Part shown: positions 7,753 through 15,521 of the stretch, one piece after another
Layout of the letters: each line of letters opens with the position of its first letter
Position numbering within the stretch: position 1 is the stretch's first letter
Assembly (NCBI GenBank): GCA_017520105.1
Contig: JAFWRL010000003.1
Coordinates: 1 to 45,631, forward strand
Source of the DNA: Fibrobacter sp.
Lineage (GTDB): Bacteria; Fibrobacterota; Fibrobacteria; Fibrobacterales; Fibrobacteraceae
DNA: 45,631 bases
Direction of reading: 5' to 3'
Translations under genes and position numbers: made by a program
Notes under the pieces: model-generated
What the model was told of the DNA's origin: nothing
Seen by the model: the letters and a program-made list of their open reading frames with translations, nothing else
Databases searched by the model: none

Positions 7753-9080
7753 TTTTCAAAAAGAAAATATATATTAAGGATATGGACGTGAAGCAGAACA
7801 GAACCAGACGCATACTTGCACTGATTGCCCCGCTTGCAATCGGGTTTTCGCTGTGCGCTTGTGGTACTGAAGTCGCTGGCGGCGGTCCGAGCGGTACCGA
7901 AGCGGGTAACGCTATCACGGCACAAATCCTTATCGCGGACGCACCTGCAGCCAATGCCCGCGTAAAACTTGTGGAACAGGCAAGTCTCGATGGGCAGGGT
8001 TACATCGCTACTGCCAACGACGAGGGTGTTGTCACCATCGAAAATGTCGCTATTGGCAATTACACGATGGAAGCAAGCCTCAACGGAACGGCACTCCAGT
8101 TACCTGTCAATGTCCACGAGGTGAAAGACCTCGACCTGGGCAAGCAGACTTTGCAAAGGGCCGTCTATATCGGTGGCAACGTATCCGACTTCATTAAGGA
8201 TTCCATTAGCGTAAACGAAAAGAACATGAGCGGCTTTGTCAAGTTCCGCGGTCTAGACCACTCCGCAGCCATCATCAATGGCAAGTTCGAAGTTTTCGGT
8301 CTTCCGGCAGGCAAACTGGACATGGTGTTCATACCGAACGGTACCAAGCACGACACGTTGGATGTTCCCATCAAGGTCGCCGCAGGCGATTCGCTCACCA
8401 CGCTCAAGCCGAAAACACAACCGAAAGATACGACTAAGAAGGATACCGTCCAGAAAAACATGACGCTTCTCGTCGAAGACTTCGAAGACGGCGACAACCA
8501 TAACCTTCTCGCGTCGGAATACACCATCGGCGGATATGGCGGCATGTGGTCGCTGACATCGAACCCGAACTTCATGTTCTTCAATATAACTCCAGAACTA
8601 ACGCCTCAAACCGCGTTGAATCCATTCCTCGCACTGATTCAAGACGACGGTAATGGAGGCAAGGAAGTTCATTTTACCGTCGGTTTCCCAGACACGGCGC
8701 TTTATAAGCAACAGTGGGTTTGTTTTGGAATGAATATCGGCAACATCGGGTGGAGCTACGATTTGAGTTCCGTTGATTCCATCGCTTTTGACGCATGGGG
8801 CAAGGGATCTGGAGAAATTCAGATTTCCGACGACAACCGCAAAGTTACGGACACGTCATCGCCAATTCCTGTATATACGGCTGGGAAATTCCCCATTGAA
8901 CTTTCAGAGAAAAAGAAAACATACAAGTTAGCTCTGACCGATATTTTACCGTACGAGGCAGACCGCAAGAGCATAACCACGCTTGCTCTCGTATTCCATG
9001 ACAATGTGGAACTCCACTTCGACAACCTCAAATTCATCGGCAAGAACCTGCTGGACATTTGGACGCAGCAACAGCAATAA
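7749..9080 (+). CDS. Lipoprotein with carbohydrate-binding-like C-terminal domain
   Basis: A 443-residue surface lipoprotein. The N-terminus is long and basic, followed by a hydrophobic run and lipobox LCAC (Cys38). Residues 50-130 look like a carboxypeptidase-regulatory/SdrD-type beta sandwich (RVKLVEQASLDGQGYIATAN, GVVTIENVAIGNYTMEA). A Lys/Thr-rich linker at about 215-235 leads to a C-terminal domain with VEDFEDGDNHN, DSIAFDAWGKGSGEIQI and VELHFDNLKFIG, which resembles CBM11/CIA30-type galactose-binding sandwiches. A role at the cell surface, perhaps in polysaccharide binding, is inferred. The ATG at 7749 has a strong ribosome site (GGAGGTGG); an in-frame ATG at 7782 would give a shorter signal peptide. 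It is coupled to the TIGR02147 gene. A strong hairpin with a T-run lies 55 bases downstream, inside the next gene. Confidence 0.82.
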   Translation: MIFKKKIYIKDMDVKQNRTRRILALIAPLAIGFSLCACGTEVAGGGPSGTEAGNAITAQILIADAPAANARVKLVEQASLDGQGYIATANDEGVVTIENVAIGNYTMEASLNGTALQLPVNVHEVKDLDLGKQTLQRAVYIGGNVSDFIKDSISVNEKNMSGFVKFRGLDHSAAIINGKFEVFGLPAGKLDMVFIPNGTKHDTLDVPIKVAAGDSLTTLKPKTQPKDTTKKDTVQKNMTLLVEDFEDGDNHNLLASEYTIGGYGGMWSLTSNPNFMFFNITPELTPQTALNPFLALIQDDGNGGKEVHFTVGFPDTALYKQQWVCFGMNIGNIGWSYDLSSVDSIAFDAWGKGSGEIQISDDNRKVTDTSSPIPVYTAGKFPIELSEKKKTYKLALTDILPYEADRKSITTLALVFHDNVELHFDNLKFIGKNLLDIWTQQQQ

Positions 9081-9979
9081 TGGCCGGTGCGAATTCAGTC
9101 ACATCGAATCAAGAGTCTCTACATAAAGATCTTGAAAAAGTTGTCCGCAAATATGCGCGGACAACTTTTTTGCGTCCCATCGCGGAGCATACGCGAGAAG
9201 CGTTTGCCGAAGCAGAAGCGTTTGTAAAGAAGTTCTATGCGGATCGCGGGACGAGGAATGTCACAGAGTCTATGACCGCTGCAGGAAATGGTGACCCCGG
9301 AACGGTGTCCGGGGTGACAAGTGGAATGTGTGAAGCTGCCCTTGGAACGGTGTCCGGGGTGACAAATGGAACGAGCGAAACTGCCCCTGGAACGGTGGCC
9401 GGGGTGACAAGCGCAGAAACCGTGCCGGTCGATGTAATTCTAGATTCCGGGTGCGGTACGGGCGAAAGCACGATTCATATCGCCCGACGTTTCCCGAACA
9501 ATCCCGTCATCGGGATTGACAAGTCCTTTGCCCGCCTCAACAAGGCCGGGAATCCAGTACAAACGGCGGGCGAAGACGTTCCGCGAAATGCATTCTGGAT
9601 TCGTGCAGAACTCTTGGACTTTTGGAGGCTCGCGCTAGACCGTGTCAAATCCGGGGAATGGACAATTCCGTACCACGCCGTGTATTATCCGAACCCGTGG
9701 CCGAAGCAGAGCGAAGCGACGAGACGATTCCACATGCACCCGATTTTTCCGACGCTGCTTGCATTAGGCGGCGTGACAGAACTCCGAACGAACTGGGAAA
9801 TTTACGCCCGCGAATTTGCAGAAGCCGCGAAGATTGTTTTAAGTGAATGTGCGGCGGCGGAAATGACAAATAAGCAAATCACTTGCGAGTCGTTTGAACC
9901 AAGCGCACCGGAAACAGCTTTTGAGCGCAAGTACAAAGAAGCCCGCCAAAAACTTTGGCGAGTAACTGTAAAAAGGTGA
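9080..9979 (+). CDS. TrmB-like SAM-dependent methyltransferase with in-frame repeat insertion
   Basis: A 299-residue methyltransferase of the TrmB-like group (tRNA guanine-N7 methylation is the usual annotation). The N-terminal VTSNQESLHKDL, the SAM motif DVILDSGCGTGESTIHIARR, the FWRLAL segment, YYPNPWPK and the HPIFPTLLALGGVTELRTNW block all fit the family. Between FVKKFYADRG and the SAM motif lie about 45 extra residues made of three near-identical 15-residue units starting GTVSGVT or GTVAGVT. These are encoded by a GC-rich palindromic DNA repeat at 9299-9415. The chosen ATG overlaps the upstream stop (TAATG), so translation is probably coupled. A terminator-like hairpin lies within codons 19-31. 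The insertion should form a surface loop and need not destroy activity. The exact substrate is inferred. Confidence 0.82.
   Translation: MAGANSVTSNQESLHKDLEKVVRKYARTTFLRPIAEHTREAFAEAEAFVKKFYADRGTRNVTESMTAAGNGDPGTVSGVTSGMCEAALGTVSGVTNGTSETAPGTVAGVTSAETVPVDVILDSGCGTGESTIHIARRFPNNPVIGIDKSFARLNKAGNPVQTAGEDVPRNAFWIRAELLDFWRLALDRVKSGEWTIPYHAVYYPNPWPKQSEATRRFHMHPIFPTLLALGGVTELRTNWEIYAREFAEAAKIVLSECAAAEMTNKQITCESFEPSAPETAFERKYKEARQKLWRVTVKR
9135..9171 (+). terminator. Strong hairpin with T-run inside the start of the methyltransferase gene
   Basis: A perfect 14-base-pair stem (9135-9148 with 9157-9170) encloses an 8-base loop and ends in CTTTTTT. It has every mark of a Rho-independent terminator for the upstream lipoprotein gene, whose stop is at 9080. 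Yet it lies wholly inside the next reading frame, within residues that match the conserved N-terminus of the TrmB-like family. It may act as an attenuator between the two genes. Confidence 0.7.
9299..9415 (+). repeat. Three tandem 45-bp GC-rich repeat units within a coding sequence
   Basis: Units start at 9299, 9344 and 9389, each opening with the 22-base core GGAACGGTG(T/G)CCGGGGTGACAA. The first copy is preceded by GTGACCCC, so that CCCCGG and CCGGGG can pair around an 8-base loop. The period of 45 bases keeps the reading frame. The core resembles the intergenic palindrome TGTCATCCCCGC found at 20631 in this window. Confidence 0.85.
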
Positions 9980-10036
9980 TTCCGGATTAAGTCGGGGAAG
10001 ACAAGCGTGAGTCAGGACACCGCCAGAAACCCATCT

Positions 10037-10064
10037 AGTAACTAGTAACTTAGAACTAGTTACT
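10037..10064. terminator. Hairpin between convergent genes
   Basis: AGTAACTAGT at 10037-10046 and ACTAGTTACT at 10055-10064 are perfect inverted repeats around an 8-base loop. They lie between the ends of the + strand methyltransferase gene and the - strand lipoprotein gene. There is no T-run, so this could be a weak two-way terminator or simply a repeat. Confidence 0.4.
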
Positions 10065-10069
10065 CCTAA

Positions 10070-11278
10070 CTATTTCCTATCCTTCATCCAGTTGGCGACA
10101 AACTGCAGGTTTCGCGTAAAGCGGACTTCCATGTTGGCGCCTGGCACGATGATGTATTCCGTGAGTCCGTACTTGTCCGTCTTGCTGCCCCAGTCGTACG
10201 TATAACCTAAGCGAGTCCACGGACGGGCGTTTGGACCTGTGTAAATATTTTTGGCGTGGGCGTCAAACCAGTTCTTGAACCACATCATGCGATCGGTGTT
10301 GTCGGCGTCATTGCCTTCGAATCCTGTGCGCATGTCGTAAGCCTTCACGTCCGGGACATAAGCCGGTCGCATCAAGTCGTTCGGGCTCACCCACAAGAAA
10401 GCCATATGAGTTGCCGGAGATGTTCTCGGTTCGCCAAACAGCTGCTTGAATCTCAAGTCCCAGTTGATTACGCCTTCCTTGTGATCCTGGAACCACATAA
10501 GGAGTTCCTTTTCGTTCACAACCCACACGACGCTATCGGACTTGACTGTTTCGCCATCCTTGTAAAAATCAGGATCGGACGTCAGCGTCACCACAAGAAG
10601 CTGCGTCTTGTCCGCATTCCACGTCACCTTGTCGCTATAATCGTCAAGCGTCACGACAGTGAATTTTTCTTCTTCGAGTGCTTCGGATGCATCTTTCACG
10701 GCGGCGTCGAATTTTGCATCTAAGATAGAATCGCGGTTGGCCATCGAGACGGTTTGCCCTTTGTTGTCGCGAATTTCGCAGAACGGAATGCTGTCGGTAT
10801 TCACGGCAACTTCAGCTTTTGCAAATTGTTCACTCAGGATATCTCCGTTATAAGTAAACAGCGTATCGCCCTCCAAGAACGAAATCACGACTTTACAGAA
10901 ACCTTTGTCTGGAATTACAACCGATGTGGGGAAGCGTTCGTTGCCAGAACCCGTCGTATCGAGTGACATCGTGTTTTCGTTATCACGGCAGCTGTATTTA
11001 TATTCGGTAAGCGTGGCAACCCCCGGCTGCATCTCGCTAAAGAACACGTTTTCTTGCTCAGTGCTAAAGGCTGGCTTTACGATAATGGACTTGCCGCCAA
11101 GAGTCATCGTGTGCGGGATTCCTTCTCCGCAATAATATGCCGGCTGGCGGAACACGCCAATGATACCCGTCTTTCCTTTAAAGTTTTTTTCGTTGGATAC
11201 GCTATCGCCCTTTCCGAGTGCGCAACCAAACAAGGCAAACGCAATTGCGCCCATCCCCAGCAAATAAATCTTTTTCAT
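10070..11278 (-). CDS. Hypothetical lipoprotein
   Basis: A 402-residue protein with a clear lipoprotein signal: MKKIYLLGMGAIAFALFGC, lipidated at Cys19. I do not recognise the mature part. It is rich in Asp, Thr and aromatic residues, with segments such as VTLDDYSDKVTWNADKTQLLVVTLT and EYIIVPGANMEVRFTRNLQFVANW, and seems beta-rich in the first half. The pattern NTDRMMWFKNWFDAHAKNIYTGPNARPWTRLGYTYDW suggests a compact C-terminal domain, perhaps an enzyme or carbohydrate-binding unit, but no known motif was found. The start at 11278 has the ribosome site GAGG at a proper distance; earlier in-frame starts (up to 11317) would place a non-signal leader in front. It lies downstream of, and on the same strand as, the M6 protease gene, 82 bases apart, with an AT-rich gap that could hold its promoter. 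Confidence 0.75.
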   Translation of the reverse strand: MKKIYLLGMGAIAFALFGCALGKGDSVSNEKNFKGKTGIIGVFRQPAYYCGEGIPHTMTLGGKSIIVKPAFSTEQENVFFSEMQPGVATLTEYKYSCRDNENTMSLDTTGSGNERFPTSVVIPDKGFCKVVISFLEGDTLFTYNGDILSEQFAKAEVAVNTDSIPFCEIRDNKGQTVSMANRDSILDAKFDAAVKDASEALEEEKFTVVTLDDYSDKVTWNADKTQLLVVTLTSDPDFYKDGETVKSDSVVWVVNEKELLMWFQDHKEGVINWDLRFKQLFGEPRTSPATHMAFLWVSPNDLMRPAYVPDVKAYDMRTGFEGNDADNTDRMMWFKNWFDAHAKNIYTGPNARPWTRLGYTYDWGSKTDKYGLTEYIIVPGANMEVRFTRNLQFVANWMKDRK

Positions 11279-11360
11279 CCGAGACCTCATCTTGCAAATG
11301 CAACTCCGTACAATCAATTTATTAAAAATATAATTAACTGTATTTTAATGCAGAAAATTT

Positions 11361-13097
11361 TCAACGAAACTGGATGCGTTTTGTCAGCAATCGCCTTCCA
11401 TCCACATCAAGTACGGCAAAGACGGAACGATTTCGTCCAGAAACGTCAAAAGAGGCAAAAGTTTCTTCAAACATGTACGTACCAACAGCATTGCCGAGCG
11501 CATCGTAAAAACGGAGCGTCTTTTGGCCCGTTACAGGGACTTCGACAGCTAATTTTTCGTGGGATACATGCAGATGCACGTTGTGCGCCGCTTTCGGCAA
11601 ATTGGCGAAATCTGTGGCCTTCGAACTGGACGAAGTCGCGGCTGCCGAAGACTTCGGGGCAACCGCCGAAGAGCTCGATTTTGCAACGGAACTTGACGAA
11701 TGAGGCAAATCCGCAGACGAACTTGACACAACCTTATTTTCAGGGCACTTGTCAAGTGACTTGGAACGGTTGACCGTAAAGCACACACGGTCGTTTCCGT
11801 CAAAGACGATGTTGTAAATACCTTGTATCGCAGCCTTGTCTATATTATTGACAAATTCAAAACCAGTAAAGGATTCCTGATTTTTGCTTAGTACCGTTTT
11901 CACTTCGACACGCTGGTGGCTCTGATTACTATTGGGATCATTGCTAGCAAATGCACGTGCATCGTAATCGATGTACCAAATCAGGACGCCGTTCTTGCCT
12001 TGCTTGCCGCTGTAAGACGAACTTCCCAATTTAGAATCAAACCCTACTGCAGGGCGGTACTCAATAATAAAATATTCGTTCTTGTTATTCGGATTCGATA
12101 CGGCGTAAGCCTGCATTTCAGAAAGATTTTTCAATTCATAGACGCTGTCGGTATTTGCAAGTTCTGTCGGCTTGAGCCAACCCATCGCTTCGCGTTCGAA
12201 TGCTGAAAATGTTGGCGGGTATCCACCATTTCCGTTGCGCAGCCCAAGCGCCATCACGTCAAAAGGTAAAGGCCCAATTGTTGCATAGCCATTCGCGTCG
12301 GCGCTGTACAAATCCACAAGGCCTATCACATGGCTAAACTCGTGAATAAACGCGCCAAGCATGGCAACGTCTTTTGTACTTGTCGCGTTCGGTTTATTTT
12401 CGGCCTTCTGCGAGACAAAAGCGTAATTGTTAAAGCTGTAGCCATTTTTTGAATAAATTTTTCCTGCGCTATATTGCAAGCTATACATGTGGTTGAAAAA
12501 ACCGCTATTAATCTTGCTCGCCTGTTCCTTTGAAGTGGGATGCAGTATGACAAACGGAATGACTTTTTCGTACTTGCTTGCGCGGGCTTTAAAATCCGCA
12601 CGTTCCACCATTACATCTATCGAAGACAAAATAAACTTACTTTCACTATTGTAATTGCTAAAGTTTTGAGACAACTTCACCGGATAAATGTCAAATGTCG
12701 GTTTGAATTTTCCACCGGAACTTTCGATATAGTAATCGCGAACGCTGCCGTAAACGCTATTTTCCTTGAAGCCTTCTTCGTTGAACAACCGGAACATAAA
12801 CGCAGAATCAAGCGCCTTGAAGTCTGCAGTTTCTACAAGCATCACCGGAAAATAGCGCTCGCCCGAGGAATAGACTTCGGCATCGTTGTTGGAACGGATT
12901 TTCGACATTCCGTCGGGAGCTGCAGAACGAATCAATTTATCGGAGAATACGAGTTTCTCCATCTTGTAGTTTTTCGAAGAAACGGATGGTTCCAGTTTCG
13001 CGGCAACAGCAGGGTTGGCCCACGCCACAGACGCAGAGAACGCGCAAGCCACGAACAGACCCGCCAAAGGAACATGCGAAAACTTAGACCAACTCAT
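11361..13097 (-). CDS. Secreted M6-family metalloprotease with C-terminal sorting-type domain
   Basis: A 578-residue secreted protein. Residues 1-28 form a signal peptide (LAGLFVACAFSASVAWA). The M6 (immune-inhibitor-A-like) peptidase domain carries the zinc motif HEFSHVIGLVD, giving His252, Glu253, His256 and Asp262, with a downstream PFDVMALG methionine turn. It should therefore be an active zinc endopeptidase. A Ser/Ala-rich linker follows (about residues 455-500) and then an 80-residue beta domain ending LTKRIQFR. That domain resembles the type IX secretion sorting domains seen on Fibrobacter surface proteins. No ribosome site precedes the ATG; the upstream AT-rich sequence has TTGACG and ATTATA 17 bases apart, so a very short leader is likely. 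Compare the inactive homologue at 35281-38721. Confidence 0.88.
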   Translation of the reverse strand: MSWSKFSHVPLAGLFVACAFSASVAWANPAVAAKLEPSVSSKNYKMEKLVFSDKLIRSAAPDGMSKIRSNNDAEVYSSGERYFPVMLVETADFKALDSAFMFRLFNEEGFKENSVYGSVRDYYIESSGGKFKPTFDIYPVKLSQNFSNYNSESKFILSSIDVMVERADFKARASKYEKVIPFVILHPTSKEQASKINSGFFNHMYSLQYSAGKIYSKNGYSFNNYAFVSQKAENKPNATSTKDVAMLGAFIHEFSHVIGLVDLYSADANGYATIGPLPFDVMALGLRNGNGGYPPTFSAFEREAMGWLKPTELANTDSVYELKNLSEMQAYAVSNPNNKNEYFIIEYRPAVGFDSKLGSSSYSGKQGKNGVLIWYIDYDARAFASNDPNSNQSHQRVEVKTVLSKNQESFTGFEFVNNIDKAAIQGIYNIVFDGNDRVCFTVNRSKSLDKCPENKVVSSSSADLPHSSSSVAKSSSSAVAPKSSAAATSSSSKATDFANLPKAAHNVHLHVSHEKLAVEVPVTGQKTLRFYDALGNAVGTYMFEETFASFDVSGRNRSVFAVLDVDGRRLLTKRIQFR

Positions 13098-13132
13098 ATA
13101 ATGAATATAAATATAAATTCGTCAAAAAGGAG

Positions 13133-13153
13133 ATGCCCTATCAAGTAGGGCAT
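13133..13153. repeat. 8-bp stem hairpin at the head of a tandem repeat
   Basis: ATGCCCTA (13133-13140) and TAGGGCAT (13146-13153) are perfect inverted repeats with a 5-base loop. The right arm is part of the first 42-bp unit of the tandem array that follows. Confidence 0.6.
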
Positions 13154-13241
13154 GACATTTTGCAGAAAGAATATGCACGGTCAATAGTGGGGCATGACAT
13201 TTTGCAGAAAGAACATGCACGGTCAATGGTAGGGCATGACA
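13145..13241. repeat. 42-bp tandem repeat, two full copies and a partial third
   Basis: Units begin with GT(A/G)GGGCATGACA at 13145, 13187 and 13229, exactly 42 bases apart. The first two full copies differ at about three positions (for example ATATGCAC versus ACATGCAC). The array lies in the gap between the divergent M6 protease and hisE genes. The period is a multiple of three and an open frame runs through it, but I see no evidence that it is translated. Confidence 0.88.
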
Positions 13242-13335
13242 AATCAACGAATTTCCCATCATTTTCACAGAATGCGTCGGTACAAGCAGCTCCTAAATTT
13301 TTATCTTTGGCGGTGTAAAACTAAAGAGGTCAAAA

Positions 13336-13596
13336 ATGACGTTTGAAGAAATGTACGCACTGGCTTGCCAGCGCAAGAAGGAAATGCCGGAAGGCAAGGG
13401 CACCACGGAACTTTTCAAGAAGGGTCCGCATGGCATCGGCAAGAAGCTTGTCGAAGAAGCTGCCGAAAGCTGGATGGCCGCCCGTTTTGAATCGCGTGAC
13501 GCCCAGTGCCTCGAACTTTCCCAGGTGCTTTATTACGTTGCTGTCATGATGGCAGAAAAAGGTCTCACCCTTGAAGAGGTCTATGCGAAACTATGA
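13336..13596 (+). CDS. hisE: Phosphoribosyl-ATP diphosphatase
   Basis: An 86-residue stand-alone HisE, which hydrolyses phosphoribosyl-ATP to phosphoribosyl-AMP and pyrophosphate in the second step of histidine synthesis. It shows the MazG-like four-helix pattern with acidic metal ligands in KKLVEEAAESWMAARF, followed by LELSQVLYYVAVMMAEKGLTLEEVY. Length matches monofunctional HisE rather than HisI-HisE fusions. The ribosome site AAAGAGG precedes the ATG by about 7 bases. The stop overlaps the hisG start (ATGA at 13593), so the two are translationally coupled. No other his gene is in the window, so the pathway is split across the genome. Confidence 0.95.
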   Translation: MTFEEMYALACQRKKEMPEGKGTTELFKKGPHGIGKKLVEEAAESWMAARFESRDAQCLELSQVLYYVAVMMAEKGLTLEEVYAKL

Positions 13597-14432
13597 TTAA
13601 GGTAGCACTCCCCAACAAAGGCATGCTCTTTGAACCCACGCAGGAACTCCTCAAGGCCTGCGGTTACAAGGCTTCGAAGCCCTACAAGACTTTGACCCAA
13701 ATCGATACGAAGAACGGTATCGAATTCTTCTTTTTGCGTCCGAGCGACATCCCGATGTACGTGGGCCGTGGCATCATCGACGCTGGCATCACGGGCATCG
13801 ACTTCAATGCCGAAGCCAAGAGCCCGGCTGTGAAGGTTCTGGACTTGCCGTTTGGCGGTTCTAAACTTTGTGCTGCAGTCCCGAACGAAAGTCCGGTGCA
13901 GTCTCTCGAAGAACTGAAGGACGCAACAATTGCGACTAGTTTCCCGAACATCGTGGAAAGCTACTACAAGAAGAAGATGGACTTCGTGGTGCTCGAAGGC
14001 GCCGTCGAAATTTCGGTGAGCCTCGGTGTGGCTAACGCGATTGTCGATGTGGTTGAAACGGGTACGACGCTCAAGCAGGCTGGGCTCCGCATTATCGGCG
14101 AACCGCTGTTCCGCTCTAACGCCGCCATTTTCTGCAACCCGCAAAAAACCGAACTCGAAGAAGTCAACACGCTTATCCGCCGCATCCAGGGCAAGCTCGT
14201 CGCGCAGACGTACATGATGATTGAGTACGACTGCCCCTCTGAACTGTTGGCAAAGGCATGCGAAATGACACCGGGTCTCGACGCCCCGACGGTGACGAAG
14301 CTCCACGGTCGCGAATGGTATTCCGTGAAGGCCATGGTGCCCCGCGAAGAAGCCAACGCCATCATGGACAAGCTCTGGGATATCGGAGCAAGAAGCATCC
14401 TCCTGTTCGGCATCGAAAGCGCACGCATTTAG
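13593..14432 (+). CDS. hisG: ATP phosphoribosyltransferase, long form
   Basis: A 279-residue HisG of the long form, which carries its own regulatory domain and does not need HisZ. It catalyses the first step of histidine synthesis, from ATP and PRPP. Seen in the sequence: KVALPNKGMLFEPTQELLKACGY at the start, the VGRGIIDAGITGID segment, the PRPP-binding loop VVETGTTLKQAGLR, and a C-terminal ACT-like part (EWYSVKAMVPREEANAIMDKL, ending GARSILLFGIESARI) that in the family binds histidine for feedback inhibition. Four bases overlap with hisE. A GC-rich hairpin follows at 14443. Confidence 0.96.
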   Translation: MIKVALPNKGMLFEPTQELLKACGYKASKPYKTLTQIDTKNGIEFFFLRPSDIPMYVGRGIIDAGITGIDFNAEAKSPAVKVLDLPFGGSKLCAAVPNESPVQSLEELKDATIATSFPNIVESYYKKKMDFVVLEGAVEISVSLGVANAIVDVVETGTTLKQAGLRIIGEPLFRSNAAIFCNPQKTELEEVNTLIRRIQGKLVAQTYMMIEYDCPSELLAKACEMTPGLDAPTVTKLHGREWYSVKAMVPREEANAIMDKLWDIGARSILLFGIESARI

Positions 14433-14442
14433 ACGAAAGAAC

Positions 14443-14458
14443 GCCCGCCACGGCGGGC
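14443..14458 (+). terminator. GC-rich hairpin after hisG
   Basis: GCCCGC and GCGGGC pair around a CACG loop just after the hisG stop. There is no clear T-run behind it, so termination is only possible, not certain. Confidence 0.4.
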
Positions 14459-14461
14459 TAC

Positions 14462-14627
14462 AGACGAGAGACGAAAGATTTTATAGTCGTACTTCGCACT
14501 GTTTTGCGATAAAATCACACCTATTTTTTTCGTCTCTCTGTCCGTTGTTTCATCTAATTTACAATCAGCGAAGCTCTAAAATTCTTGAAAAACAATTCTC
14601 TCGTCTTTAGTCTTTCGTCCCTCGTCT
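14462..14627. repeat. MITE-like segment bounded by 17-bp inverted repeats
   Basis: AGACGAGAGACGAAAGA at 14462-14478 and its near-exact reverse complement (16 of 17 bases) at 14611-14627 bound a 166-base non-coding stretch between hisG and the EAL/HDOD gene. Inside, GATTTTAT (14477-14484) and ATAAAATC (14509-14516) can pair to form a second stem. Further CGTCTCTC and CGTCTTTAG words recur. No transposase gene is present. The right arm ends only six bases before the next ATG. Confidence 0.55.
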
Positions 14628-14632
14628 AAACC

Positions 14633-15511
14633 ATGCATTCTCTCGCTTACTTGGCTCGCCAACCGATTTTCGACCACGATGGAAATACCTTCGCGTACGA
14701 ACTGCTGTTCCGCGATTCGCCGAGCAGCGATACGGCTATTATCGCAAGCGACTTGCAGGCGACGGCCCAGGTGCTAGAGAACATATTGAACAGCATCGGG
14801 CTCACACGCCTTGTCGGCGAAAGCAAAGCGTTTATCAACTGCAGCCGCGAGATTCTTCTCGACAACTTGTTCGGACTTTTGAATCCGGACCGTTTTGTCC
14901 TCGAGATTCTCGAAGATGTTCCTGTAGATGAGAATCTCATTCGCGCGATTCAACGCCATAAGTCCCTCGGTTTCGAACTTGCGCTTGACGACTTTATCAT
15001 GAGCGACGAGTTCGTCAACCGTTTTGAACCGCTGTTCCAATACGTCTCCTACGTCAAGATGGATTTGGTCGATAACACGCCCGAGGCGATGATAAAGGCT
15101 GCGCAGTTTTTCAAAGAAAGAAACATCAAGCTGCTCGCCGAAAAAGTTGAAGACGATGCAACGTACAGACTTTGCGAAAAGGCGGGTTACGACTACTTCC
15201 AGGGATTCTATTTTGCGAAACCTGAAATCGTAACGGGTCAAAAGATTGACGCCACTTCGGCCGCAATCCTCGAGATTATCAAGCTCCTGCGCACCCGCCC
15301 GTCACTCGAAGTCCTTTGCGACAAGTTCGACAAGCACCCCGACATCTCGGCAAACCTTTTACAGTTCGTCAATTCCGACATACGGACCAAGCCCGCGATT
15401 GAAAGCGTCAAAGGCGCAATTGTCTGGGTCGGCATGAAGCATATCCAGGAATGGCTGACGATTATGCTCTACGCCCATTTGGACACACAAACCGCACCCG
15501 AGGTGCACTAG
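14633..15511 (+). CDS. EAL-HDOD (YuxH-like) signalling protein with shortened HDOD domain
   Basis: A 292-residue protein of the YuxH-type group. Residues 1-200 form a degenerate EAL domain: it begins LARQPIFDHDGNTFAYELLFRD, where the catalytic EAL triad is replaced by YELL, and has LALDDFIMSD and YDYFQGFYFAKPE. It is not expected to cleave cyclic-di-GMP. From about residue 205 there is an HDOD start (LRTRPSLEVLCDKFDKHPDISANLLQFVN, then ESVKGAIVWVGMKHIQEWLTIML), but the protein stops about 100 or more residues before the usual end of the family. It could be a natural short form or a truncation. recR begins 11 bases later. No ribosome site is visible before the ATG, which lies next to an inverted-repeat arm. 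Confidence 0.85.
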   Translation: MHSLAYLARQPIFDHDGNTFAYELLFRDSPSSDTAIIASDLQATAQVLENILNSIGLTRLVGESKAFINCSREILLDNLFGLLNPDRFVLEILEDVPVDENLIRAIQRHKSLGFELALDDFIMSDEFVNRFEPLFQYVSYVKMDLVDNTPEAMIKAAQFFKERNIKLLAEKVEDDATYRLCEKAGYDYFQGFYFAKPEIVTGQKIDATSAAILEIIKLLRTRPSLEVLCDKFDKHPDISANLLQFVNSDIRTKPAIESVKGAIVWVGMKHIQEWLTIMLYAHLDTQTAPEVH

Positions 15512-15521
15512 GCCTCACCTT

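Noticed and set aside
13145..13241. Possible CRISPR array
   Set aside because: The units are contiguous tandem copies with no unique spacers, and no cas gene is in the window.
13133..13318. 61-codon open frame through the 42-bp repeats
   Set aside because: The frame stays open only because the repeat period is a multiple of three; no start signal or homology was recognised.
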